This document shows, one piece after another, positions 1-6,665 of a DNA stretch of 6,885 nt. The first letter of the stretch is position 1, and every line of letters begins with the position of its first letter. The notes below the pieces were generated by a model. The model worked only from the letters and a program-made list of their open reading frames with translations. It was not told the origin of the DNA and searched no databases. A program made the position numbers and the translations under genes. Source of the stretch: Muribaculaceae bacterium (lineage in GTDB: Bacteria; Bacteroidota; Bacteroidia; Bacteroidales; Muribaculaceae); assembly GCA_022511505.1 (NCBI GenBank), contig JAFLTK010000016.1, positions 1 through 6,885 of the forward strand, read 5' to 3'.

Positions 1-77
1 AACAACCACATTTTCTTAACCGGTTGTGTGGTCAAATATGCGATTATCGCTTCTATGTTTATTGCTTCCTTTCCCAT
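1..77 (-). CDS. MNT-type nucleotidyltransferase, N-terminal fragment (runs off the left edge)
   Basis: An open frame of 25 complete codons starts at ATG 77-75 and leaves the window at base 1. An in-frame TAA lies directly before this ATG, so no earlier start is possible. The peptide contains YLTTQPVKKMWL, and the two leftover bases (TT) allow a following Phe. This resembles the strand that leads into the WLFGS nucleotide-binding motif of small MNT/polymerase-beta-like nucleotidyltransferases, which are common in Bacteroidota and often sit beside a HEPN-domain partner as a toxin-antitoxin pair. The catalytic Gly-Ser and Asp residues would lie outside the window, so activity cannot be judged. 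A well-placed promoter match just upstream supports a real gene. The family call rests on a short stretch and is an inference; the alternative is a chance open frame. Confidence 0.58.
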   Translation of the reverse strand, partial: MGKEAINIEAIIAYLTTQPVKKMWL

Positions 78-84
78 TTAACCA

Positions 85-115
85 CAAAATTAGTAAAAAT
101 CCGGCAACCGGCAAA
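85..115 (-). promoter_or_regulatory. Bacteroidota-type promoter for the MNT gene
   Basis: Read on the minus strand, TTTG (bases 115-112) is followed by a 19-base spacer and then TAATTTTG (92-85). This fits the known Bacteroidota -33/-7 consensus TTTG and TAnnTTTG, including the spacing. The last base of the -7 element is only 7 bases before the ATG at 77, so transcription would begin at or within a few bases of the start codon, giving a leaderless or nearly leaderless mRNA. The same 11-mer, cacaaaattag on the plus strand, recurs upstream of topA at 6439-6449. Confidence 0.6.
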
Positions 116-161
116 AATATCTGAAATATCTACTATCTATTAACTACTAATTACTAATTAA

Positions 162-1364
162 TTAGCGTCGCTTGCCGAGGATGTCGCGCAAACCGTCCAT
201 GTCAAAGGTCAGCGTGAAGCGCAACGTCTGGTCGAGCGGCGATGTCTGGGCCGTTGCAAGCATATAGGAAGCATCGAGACGCACGACGTTGAGCGAGAAG
301 CCGGCGCCGAGACCAAAATACTGGCGGTTGCCTTTATACTCGTTTTCATAGAAATAGCCGGCGCGCAGGAAAAACTGCTGGTTGTAACTGTATTCGGCAC
401 CGATTGACCATGTTATTTCGCGCAACTCCTCCTTGCCACCGCCGGGAGCGTCGGTAAACGACTTGAAGATACCGGTGATGGGCGACATGTTTTCCCAATC
501 CTCGAGTTTGTGGAGATATTCCTCGTCGCCCTCGATACCCTGCTCAAAGTCGCTGCGGCGCGGCTTGGTGGGGACAAGTAACTTGTTGGCATCAAGGTTG
601 ATAGAAAGGTTGTGATAGTCGGCAAGCGGGAAGGTGAACGATGTTCCAAGACGCAAGTTGGTGGGAAGGAACGCGGGGTCCTCGCCGTTGTTGTATGAAA
701 TCTTTGTACCGATGTTGGAGATGTTCCAGCCCCATGACCATTGGCACTCGTTGCGGCCAATGATAGGGTAGGTGGTATAATATCCCGAAATGTCGGCCGA
801 GAAAGCCGAGGCGCCAACGGTTTGGTCGCCGGCATAACTCTCGCTGAAACCGAGGTCAGAGTAGATGTAGCGGAACACGACGCCCATCGAGAATTTCTCG
901 CTCAACTTGCGCGAATAGCCGAGGTCAATCGACATTTCATACGGATTAAGGCTCTGATTGCCAATGCCGTCGGGGCCGCTGGCGTTTACTTCGCCAAGCG
1001 AGAAGTAGCGCAGCGAGGCCGAGAGCGCCTGGTTGTCGTTGCTGCCAATTTTGTAGTATCCGGCGAGGTTGGCAAGGAAGATGTCGTTGACAAGTTTGCG
1101 CAACCAGGGGGTATAACTGAGCGACGCGGCGCCCTGACTGTAGGCGAACGCATATTTCGACGGGTTCCAGTATTGGGAGTTGGCGTCGGGTTCGGTGGCC
1201 GCACCGAGGTCGCCCATCGAGGCGCCGCGAGCGTCGGGCGCGATGTTGAGCGAATTGACGCCGGTCTGGACGGGGTTAAACTCGTCTTTCTGGGCATAAA
1301 GGGAGGCCGAGCCGATGAGGAGAGCCGTCAGCGAGAGGGCTATTGTCTTGAGTATCAGTTTCAT
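162..1364 (-). CDS. porV: PorV, type IX secretion system outer membrane beta-barrel protein
   Basis: A 400-residue outer membrane protein of the PorV/LptO group within the FadL/OmpP1-like barrels. In studied species PorV receives type IX cargo at the cell surface, binds its C-terminal domain, and works with the sortase-like protein PorU. The start at 1364 gives a clear signal peptide (KxxxK, hydrophobic residues 8-22, cleavage after LYA at 24, mature protein from Gln25). An ATG 60 bases further upstream would add a polar segment before the signal peptide and is unlikely. The family hallmark segment lies at residues about 44-73 (DARGASMGDLGAATEPDA, then YWNPSKYAF). Alternating aromatic and polar strands follow, ending in a last strand (LRFTLTFDM, 381-389) with a short basic tail, GKRR. 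The length is usual for the family. porU is not adjacent here. Upstream lies a 139-base gap with a hairpin and a candidate terminator, so porV is probably transcribed separately. Confidence 0.93.
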   Translation of the reverse strand: MKLILKTIALSLTALLIGSASLYAQKDEFNPVQTGVNSLNIAPDARGASMGDLGAATEPDANSQYWNPSKYAFAYSQGAASLSYTPWLRKLVNDIFLANLAGYYKIGSNDNQALSASLRYFSLGEVNASGPDGIGNQSLNPYEMSIDLGYSRKLSEKFSMGVVFRYIYSDLGFSESYAGDQTVGASAFSADISGYYTTYPIIGRNECQWSWGWNISNIGTKISYNNGEDPAFLPTNLRLGTSFTFPLADYHNLSINLDANKLLVPTKPRRSDFEQGIEGDEEYLHKLEDWENMSPITGIFKSFTDAPGGGKEELREITWSIGAEYSYNQQFFLRAGYFYENEYKGNRQYFGLGAGFSLNVVRLDASYMLATAQTSPLDQTLRFTLTFDMDGLRDILGKRR

Positions 1365-1378
1365 TGGTGGAGATAATG

Positions 1379-1422
1379 ATAACGTTATGAAGGGGAGTCG
1401 CGACCCTGAGGGGCGCAACTCC
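1379..1422 (-). promoter_or_regulatory. Hairpin and palindrome in the porV leader
   Basis: Two arms at 1394-1406 (ggagtcgcgaccc) and 1410-1422 (ggggcgcaactcc) are inverted repeats separated by 3 bases. In minus-strand RNA they give a 13-position stem with one G-U pair and one mismatch. The stem sits about 30 bases upstream of the porV start and has no U-run after it, so it does not look like a terminator. A separate perfect 10-base palindrome, ATAACGTTAT, lies at 1379-1388, between the stem and the gene. A role in porV mRNA stability or control, or as a binding site, is inference. I found no convincing TTTG/TAnnTTTG promoter in this gap. Confidence 0.4.
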
Positions 1423-1468
1423 ACATTAATAATAACTCAACATCGGCCGTTTTATTGCATGCCGAATC

Positions 1469-1506
1469 AAAAAAGCCCTTAAAAATGCCTTAAGAGCCGG
1501 CTCTTA
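1469..1506 (-). terminator. Candidate terminator after the GDPD gene
   Basis: A perfect 16-base palindrome, taagagccggctctta (1491-1506), includes the TAA stop of the GDPD gene. In minus-strand RNA it can form a 6-base-pair stem with a CCGG loop. It is followed by a run of five U (1485-1481) and another of six U (1474-1469). The first U-run begins 5 bases after the stem and the stem is short, so termination may be weak. The position, exactly at the end of the presumed topA-pseudouridine synthase-GDPD operon, supports the call. Confidence 0.42.
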
Positions 1507-3006
1507 GCGTCCCGGCAGCGAGCGAGGCGCGAGAACGTCGGTGGTGACAAAATCAACGCCCATGCGTGTCAACTCGAGGTAACGCTCGAGGCTGTTGACG
1601 GTCCACGTGTTGACGAGCAGGTTGTTGTCGTGATAAAGGTTGACAAGGCCCTCGTCGACATAGTTGTGGTTGACGTCGACGTCGAGGCGCTTCTCGACAG
1701 TCCAGTCAAAGTGGTTTGCCCAGTATTCAGCGGTCAGGAACTGCAACTGCATGTCGGGATAGAGGGTACGGAAATTGTCGAGCACTTTTTTCATCGACGT
1801 CAGGATTATGCAACTGTTTCTGAAGCCTTTAGACTCGATGAGGTCAACGAGAGCGGGGATGTTGCTGAAATCGTCGTTGTTGATGCCGGTCGACCATTTA
1901 AGCTCAATGACGGGGAACACCTTGTATTGGCGGCAGATATCGAGATACTCGGCGAGGGTGCAGATTGTCGAGCCGGTGTAGGTCACGTCGCGGCGAGTCT
2001 GGGTATAGCGCTCGGCCTTGAGCTGCTCGAGGGTTGCGTCGGCAACCTTGAGGTTGCCGCCAACGCGGTTGGTCGTCTCGTCGTGGGAGATGACGATGAC
2101 GCCGTCGGCCGTCACGCGGATGTCACACTCCAGATAGTTGAAGCCCATCTCGGCGCCCTGAATGAACGCCTCGGCGGTGTTCTCGACGCCGAAACCGCAA
2201 CCGCGGTGGCCAACCATCAGCGGCATGCGCGGCTCGACGGGGTCGAGGCAGTCGGTGATGACATAGTCAATCCCCTGCTTGTGAAGGTCATAGAGGTCGG
2301 CGAGCGAGTTGACGGTCCAGGTCATCACTTTCAGACCCTTGTCATGGAAACGGGCGATGGTGGTCGAGTCAAGAGCCTCCTTTTGGATATCTACATTGAC
2401 TCCTCGCTCCACAATCCAGTCAAAAAGTTCGCGCCACTTGCCGTCGGCCTGAAACCAGACCTCGACATCGGGGTAGTTCTGTTGCATATAGTCGACGACT
2501 CCTTGCATCGACGTCAGTATCAGCACGTTGCCGCGATTGCCGTGTTGCTCGACGAGGTCGATGAGAGCCGGGACCATCGAGCAGTCGCCATCCTTGATGC
2601 CGGCGATTGTTTTCAGGTGGAGCAGGGGGCGAACGCCGCGCGTGTTGCAAATATCGAGGAAGTCGGCAACGGTGCAGAGGCGGTCGCCGGTGTATGTGAC
2701 CGAGTCTTCACGCTGCTGGGTATAGACCTCGCTTTGGAGTTGCTCGAGGGTAGCCTTGTCAACTTTAAGGTTACCGCCTAGGCGGTTGGTCTTACCGTCG
2801 TGGCTGACAACAAATACCGAGTCGGCCGAGAGGCGAACATGGGCTTCGAGCATGTCATACCCCTTGTCGGCACCGCGATTAAAGGCACGGGGGGTGTTTT
2901 CGACGGCATACATGCTGCCGCGGCGTCCGATATAGACGGGGCGCGCTGCTTGTGTCAATAATGAACCGATGAGCATAATGAGTGTGAGCAAAAACGGTTT
3001 TTTCAT
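1504..3006 (-). CDS. Secreted tandem-domain glycerophosphodiester phosphodiesterase
   Basis: A 500-residue protein with a signal peptide (MKKPFLLTLIMLIGSLLTQA; no lipobox Cys, so probably soluble in the periplasm) and two GDPD (GlpQ/UgpQ-type) domains, about residues 24-255 and 262-495. GDPD enzymes split glycerophosphodiesters into glycerol 3-phosphate and an alcohol, using a divalent metal and two His. Domain 2 has the full set: His267-Arg-Gly, Glu275-Asn-Thr, Glu293-x-Asp295, His308-Asp309 and Glu368-Leu-Lys. Domain 1 keeps the fold markers (Glu36-Asn-Thr, His69-Asp70, TWTVNS at 229-234) but has Arg28 for the first catalytic His, His56 for the metal-binding Asp, and His130 for the metal-binding Glu. 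Domain 1 is therefore probably inactive. The two halves are clearly similar (GGNLKV, ATLEQL, TSM and TWTVNS in both), pointing to an internal duplication. The gene begins 26 bases after the pseudouridine synthase stops and is likely co-transcribed with it. The true substrate cannot be read from sequence. Confidence 0.93.
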   Translation of the reverse strand: MKKPFLLTLIMLIGSLLTQAARPVYIGRRGSMYAVENTPRAFNRGADKGYDMLEAHVRLSADSVFVVSHDGKTNRLGGNLKVDKATLEQLQSEVYTQQREDSVTYTGDRLCTVADFLDICNTRGVRPLLHLKTIAGIKDGDCSMVPALIDLVEQHGNRGNVLILTSMQGVVDYMQQNYPDVEVWFQADGKWRELFDWIVERGVNVDIQKEALDSTTIARFHDKGLKVMTWTVNSLADLYDLHKQGIDYVITDCLDPVEPRMPLMVGHRGCGFGVENTAEAFIQGAEMGFNYLECDIRVTADGVIVISHDETTNRVGGNLKVADATLEQLKAERYTQTRRDVTYTGSTICTLAEYLDICRQYKVFPVIELKWSTGINNDDFSNIPALVDLIESKGFRNSCIILTSMKKVLDNFRTLYPDMQLQFLTAEYWANHFDWTVEKRLDVDVNHNYVDEGLVNLYHDNNLLVNTWTVNSLERYLELTRMGVDFVTTDVLAPRSLPGR

Positions 3007-3032
3007 GGTGTGGTATATAAGGTTGTAAATGA

Positions 3033-3956
3033 CTACTTTACAAGTTCCTGGAACGAAGCCGGGATTGGGGTTGTGAAATTCATTTCCTGCCGGGTGACGG
3101 GGTGGATGAACCTCAGAGTGCGGGCATGCAGCGCCAGGCGGTGGATGGAGTTGGGCGAGCCGCCATATCGTCGGTCGCCCGAGATGGGGTGGCCAAGTTC
3201 CTTTAGGTGGACGCGTATCTGGTTTTTGCGGCCGGTGTCGAGTTCGACGGCGAGTAGCGTCTTGCCGCCGCGCGATTTAAGGGTGCGATAGCGGGTGATG
3301 GCAAGTTGGCCCTCCTCGGGTTTGTTGGTCGAATAGACCTCGTGCTGAGAATTTTCGGTGAGGTAGGAGCGAATTACCCCCTCGGGCTCGGCCGGGGTGC
3401 CCTCTACAACGGCAAGATACTCGCGGTTGAGCACCATGTTGTTCCAATTGTGTTGCATCGCCTCCTTTGCCTCCAGTGTTTTGGCAAACATCATCAGGCC
3501 GCTCGTGTCGCGGTCAAGGCGGTGGACGATGAACAGTTTGTTGGCGGGATTACCCCATTTGACATATTCGCGCAAGATTGAGTAGGCTGTTCCGTCCTTG
3601 ATGCGGTCGGTACCCATCGAGAGCAGTCCGTAACCTTTGTTGACAACGATGATGTCGTCGTCCTCATAGACCAGTTTCAGGCGGCGATGGTAGAAGACGC
3701 GAAATTCGCGCACGAGGTTCACCTTGACCGTGTCGCCGGCGTTGAGCGGCGTGTCGTGGCGCGTCACGGGCACGCCGTTGACGGCAACCTGAGAGTGCTT
3801 GAGCAACTCCTTGATATTTGTGCGCTTACGGTCGGGCATAGCTGCGATGAGAAATTCAAGCAACGGCGACGGCACGGCGACGGGATAGGTCTCGATGACG
3901 TCGGGCTTAAATCGCGAGCGCTCGGCGCCCGGTTTGTAGTTCTGTCGGGTTGCCAT
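3033..3956 (-). CDS. RluA-family RNA pseudouridine synthase with S4 domain
   Basis: A 307-residue cytoplasmic enzyme that converts uridine to pseudouridine in structured RNA, usually rRNA or tRNA. An S4 RNA-binding domain lies at about residues 30-80 (TNIKELLKHSQVAVNG and the following Asp-x-x-Leu-x-x-Gly-Asp). The catalytic domain follows, with HRLDRDTSG at 145-153 carrying the catalytic Asp148, NREYLAVVEG at 177-186, GRKNQIRVHL at 242-251 and GHPISGDRRYGG at 255-266. The start chosen at 3956 gives MATRQNYKPG. An ATG 90 bases upstream would overlap the topA tail and add a stretch unlike the family. The gap to the topA stop is 5 bases, so the two genes are very likely co-transcribed and may be translationally coupled. 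Which uridine is modified (RluC-, RluD- or RluA-like) cannot be decided from sequence, so no symbol is given. Confidence 0.94.
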   Translation of the reverse strand: MATRQNYKPGAERSRFKPDVIETYPVAVPSPLLEFLIAAMPDRKRTNIKELLKHSQVAVNGVPVTRHDTPLNAGDTVKVNLVREFRVFYHRRLKLVYEDDDIIVVNKGYGLLSMGTDRIKDGTAYSILREYVKWGNPANKLFIVHRLDRDTSGLMMFAKTLEAKEAMQHNWNNMVLNREYLAVVEGTPAEPEGVIRSYLTENSQHEVYSTNKPEEGQLAITRYRTLKSRGGKTLLAVELDTGRKNQIRVHLKELGHPISGDRRYGGSPNSIHRLALHARTLRFIHPVTRQEMNFTTPIPASFQELVK

Positions 3957-3961
3957 CGCGG

Positions 3962-6307
3962 TTAAGATTTCTTGCGGGTGGTGGTTGCCTTGCGTGTCGT
4001 CGTTTTGCGCGTCTTGGGTTGCGGCTCTTCGACAATCTTTATACACTCCTCGAGGGTCAGCGCCGCGGGGTCGGTGACGCTCTTGGGTATCTTGTAGTTC
4101 TTTTTCTTGTAGGCGATATAGACGCCATATCGACCGTTAAGAATCTGCAAGTCAGGCTCCTCGGCAAATGTCTTGACAACTTTCTCGGCCTCGGCTTTCT
4201 GCTTGGCGGCTATGAGTTCACGCGCCTGGTCGAGGTCGATTTCCATCGGCGAGATGGTCTTGGGAATAGAGACGTAGAGACTGCCGAGGCGCACGTAGGG
4301 ACCGAAGCGACCTATCGCAACCGAGACCTCCTTGCCGTCGATTTCGCCAAGCGTGCGCGGCAGTTCAAAGAGTTTAAGCGCTTCCTCGAGGGTGATGTCA
4401 AAGACGCTCTGGTCGTGGCGCAACGATGCAAAGCGGGGTTTTGTGTCTCCTTCGCCCGTACCTATCTGAACAACAGGCCCGTAGCGACCTATTTTGACCG
4501 AAACGGGCTCGCCGGTCGTGGGCTCGGTGCCAAGCACGCGCTCGCCAATCTTGTGCTCGAGGCGCATGCCGTTGGCGCTCTCAACCGCCGGGTGAAACAG
4601 GTCATAGAACTCGCCGATGCGGCTTGTCCAGTCGCTGTTGCCGTTCGCGATTTCGTCAAACTTCTCCTCCATCTCGGCCGTGAAGTTGTAGTCAAGGATG
4701 TCGGGGAAATACTGGGTCAGGAAGTCGTTGACAACCATGCCGATGTCGGTCGGAATCAGTTTCCCTTTCTCGGCGCCGACGTTTTCGGCCTTTGTACTCT
4801 TGGAAATCTTGCCGTCTTCGAGTGTCAGCACGTCAAAGGAGCGTTTTTCGCCCGGTTTCTCGCCTTTTTCGACATATTCGCGCTGCTGGATGGTCGAGAT
4901 GGTCGGGGCGTAGGTCGACGGTCGGCCGATGCCGAGTTCTTCCATCTTCTTGACAAGCGAAGCCTCGGTGTAGCGCGCCGGCGCGAGCGTAAAGCGCTGG
5001 GTAGCAGTGATGTCGATGGCGGTCAGGGTGTCACCGGCGGCGAGAGGCGGCAGCGACGAGGCGTTGTCGCCATCGGGTTCGTCGTCGTTGCTCTCGAGGT
5101 AGACCTTCAAGAAACCGTCATGCTTGATAACCTCGCCCTGTGCGGTGAAATGGATGTCGTCGGCACCCTCGGGGCGGATGTCGACGGTCGTTTTCTCGAT
5201 GAGGGCGTCGGCCATCTGTGACGCGATGGTGCGTTTCCAGATGAGACTGTAGAGATGCTTCTCTTGGGGAGTGCCGTCGATGGTGTGACGGTCGATATAT
5301 GTCGGGCGGATTGCCTCGTGGGCTTCTTGGGCGCCCTTTGATTTAGCGTGGTATTGGCGCACTTTCAGATACTCGTCGCCGAGCGTTGCTTTAATCTCAT
5401 TGCTGATGGTGCTGATAGCGAGCGACGACAGGTTGAGCGAGTCGGTTCGCATATAAGTAATGTGTCCGGCCTCATAAAGTCGCTGGGCAATCATCATTGT
5501 CTGGGACACGGTGTAGCCAAGTTTGCGCGATGCTTCCTGTTGCAATGTAGAGGTTGTAAACGGAGGCGCTGGTGATTTCTTGACCGGCTTAACGCTGATG
5601 TCGGCAACGTTGAAGCGGCGTCCGTTGCACTGCTCGAGGAGGGCAAGCGCGGCGGGCTCGTCGGCGAGGCGGTGGGACAACTCGGCGCGGATGGGGCGCT
5701 CGTCGCGGCCGTCGTTGAAACGGGCGGTCACGCGGAAATAGGGCTCGGGATTAAAGTCGCGGACCTCTTTCTCGCGCTCCACAATCAGCCTGACGGCTAC
5801 CGACTGCACGCGCCCGGCGCTCAGGGCCGGCTTTATCTTTTTCCACAACACGGGCGACAACTCAAAACCGACGATGCGGTCCAGCACTCGGCGCGCCTGC
5901 TGGGCGTCGACGCGGTTGAGGTCTATCTGGCGCGGATTGTTGATGGCGTTGAGAATAGCCTCCTTGGTAATTTCGTGAAAAACGATGCGACGGGTGCTTG
6001 CCGGGTCGAGCCCCAGCACCTCGGCAAGATGCCACGCAATAGCCTCTCCCTCGCGGTCTTCATCAGATGCCAGCCACACTGTCTCGGCCTCCTTGGCAGC
6101 CTTGCGCAAGTTTTTGACGATGTCGGCCTTGTCGGACGGTATCTCATATATAGGCTGAAAGTTATGCTCCTTGTCAAGGCTCAAGTCCTTCTTGCGAAGG
6201 TCTCGGATATGCCCGTAACTCGACATAACTTTATAATCTTTCCCTAAAAATTTTTCAATTGTCTTGGCCTTGGCCGGAGACTCTACAATTACAAGGTTTT
6301 TCACCAT
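3962..6307 (-). CDS. topA: DNA topoisomerase I (type IA)
   Basis: A 781-residue enzyme that relaxes negatively supercoiled DNA by cutting and rejoining one strand through a 5'-phosphotyrosine. The Toprim domain begins at once (LVIVESPAKAKTIEKFLG; Glu9) and continues to the metal-binding Asp82-x-Asp84-x-Glu86-Gly-Glu88 in SDEDREGEAIAWH. The core has ALSAGRVQSVAVRLIVERE at 161-179, the catalytic Tyr285 in GHITYMRTDS, and GIGRPSTYAPTI at 459-470. The C-terminal part carries topoisomerase repeats around residues 606-611 (IGRYGP), 665-670 (IGRFGP) and 724-729 (NGRYGV), then a Lys/Arg/Thr-rich tail at about 764-781. There are only two Cys (227 and 755), so the four-Cys zinc fingers of the E. coli enzyme are absent; repeats without fingers are familiar in Bacteroidota. 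The start is ATG 6307, preceded by A/T-rich sequence. This is the first gene of the presumed operon. Confidence 0.98.
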   Translation of the reverse strand: MVKNLVIVESPAKAKTIEKFLGKDYKVMSSYGHIRDLRKKDLSLDKEHNFQPIYEIPSDKADIVKNLRKAAKEAETVWLASDEDREGEAIAWHLAEVLGLDPASTRRIVFHEITKEAILNAINNPRQIDLNRVDAQQARRVLDRIVGFELSPVLWKKIKPALSAGRVQSVAVRLIVEREKEVRDFNPEPYFRVTARFNDGRDERPIRAELSHRLADEPAALALLEQCNGRRFNVADISVKPVKKSPAPPFTTSTLQQEASRKLGYTVSQTMMIAQRLYEAGHITYMRTDSLNLSSLAISTISNEIKATLGDEYLKVRQYHAKSKGAQEAHEAIRPTYIDRHTIDGTPQEKHLYSLIWKRTIASQMADALIEKTTVDIRPEGADDIHFTAQGEVIKHDGFLKVYLESNDDEPDGDNASSLPPLAAGDTLTAIDITATQRFTLAPARYTEASLVKKMEELGIGRPSTYAPTISTIQQREYVEKGEKPGEKRSFDVLTLEDGKISKSTKAENVGAEKGKLIPTDIGMVVNDFLTQYFPDILDYNFTAEMEEKFDEIANGNSDWTSRIGEFYDLFHPAVESANGMRLEHKIGERVLGTEPTTGEPVSVKIGRYGPVVQIGTGEGDTKPRFASLRHDQSVFDITLEEALKLFELPRTLGEIDGKEVSVAIGRFGPYVRLGSLYVSIPKTISPMEIDLDQARELIAAKQKAEAEKVVKTFAEEPDLQILNGRYGVYIAYKKKNYKIPKSVTDPAALTLEECIKIVEEPQPKTRKTTTRKATTTRKKS

Positions 6308-6440
6308 TTTAATTATTTAAGTTTCGACAGAGCCCAATTTAAAGTTGAAAGGTCGTGGCCAAGTTATAATCTCTTACCTTTTTACCTTTAAACTTCAACT
6401 TGTGTTATCGAAAGTTGATAGTGTTTTGCTTTTCAGGGCA
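6308..6440 (-). promoter_or_regulatory. Probable topA 5' leader with nested inverted repeats
   Basis: If the -7 element at 6441-6448 is used, this stretch is a topA leader of about 130 bases. It contains AAGTTGAA (6342-6349) opposite TTCAACTT (6394-6401), nested inside TTTCGA (6322-6327) opposite TCGAAA (6408-6413), so the leader could fold back on itself. The word aaagttga occurs again at 6411-6418. I do not recognise a known riboswitch. The base composition is AT-rich, where chance repeats are common, so the structure is only a candidate. Confidence 0.32.
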
Positions 6441-6448
6441 CAAAATTA
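6441..6448 (-). promoter_or_regulatory. topA: Candidate topA promoter -7 element
   Basis: Minus-strand TAATTTTG matches the Bacteroidota -7 consensus TAnnTTTG, and its flanks repeat the 11-mer at the MNT promoter. No clear TTTG lies 17-23 bases upstream, where the sequence is the AT-rich ttatataatcccc (plus strand, 6460-6472), so the -33 element is weak or absent. Transcription would start near 6435, about 130 bases before topA. Confidence 0.42.
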
Positions 6449-6540
6449 GAAAAGAAATCTTATATAATCCCCTTTTTCAATAAAAACTTTTTAGAATGGC
6501 TGTTAATAATGTGTCGACAGCGCGAGAAACGGAGCAATCA

Positions 6541-6646
6541 GGACAATCAGCTAAGGGCAGGCGAAATTGTCAATAGATTTATCTCTTGGTGTGCCATTAC
6601 CTTTCTTTCCTGCCTTTAATGTTTATCCTCCAACGCTGAATTGTCC
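6541..6646. repeat. Long imperfect inverted repeat of unknown role
   Basis: GGACAATCAGC (6541-6551) is complementary to GCTGAATTGTCC (6635-6646) with one bulged base. Directly inside, TAAGGGCAGG (6552-6561) is complementary to CCTGCCTTTA (6609-6618) with one G-T pair. The right arm has 16 extra bases between the two blocks and the loop is about 47 bases. An alternative local pairing exists between GACAAT (6542-6547) and ATTGTC (6566-6571). It starts about 20 bases past the stop of the possible repeat-tail gene. It could be a structured RNA, a remnant of a small mobile palindromic element, or chance. I could not match it to 6S RNA, SRP RNA or a riboswitch. Confidence 0.4.
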
Positions 6647-6665
6647 GGGCACTGCATAAAAACTT

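Noticed and set aside
97..112. CCGG-TTG-CCGG followed by U-rich sequence as a porV terminator
   Set aside because: The stem would be only 4 base pairs, and the stretch overlaps the promoter spacer of the MNT gene. Too weak to call.
124..163. Short direct repeats resembling the taTCTACt units at the right edge
   Set aside because: They are brief, imperfect and in AT-rich sequence, with no regular 12-base period, so common origin is not supported.
741..1376. A 211-codon open frame on the plus strand
   Set aside because: It is antisense to porV, whose signal peptide and hallmark motif are clear. No recognisable protein features are present.
1630..2781. A 383-codon open frame on the plus strand
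   Set aside because: It is antisense to the GDPD gene. Its repeated Val/Asp/Glu-rich segments mirror the duplicated GDPD domains, so it is a shadow of them.
2773..2786. A perfect 14-base palindrome, accgcctaggcggt, inside the GDPD gene
   Set aside because: It encodes the Arg-Leu-Gly-Gly stretch that is conserved between the two domains (Arg-Val-Gly-Gly in the second). The second copy of the segment is not palindromic, so it is probably coincidence.
3950..5221. A 423-codon open frame on the plus strand
   Set aside because: It lies wholly antisense to the C-terminal half of topA, which is certain from its motifs. The translation shows no domain and looks like complement of biased codons.
6496..6576. 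A 26-codon plus-strand open frame starting at ATG 6496
   Set aside because: It is short, has no family resemblance or promoter match, and overlaps the left arm of the inverted repeat.
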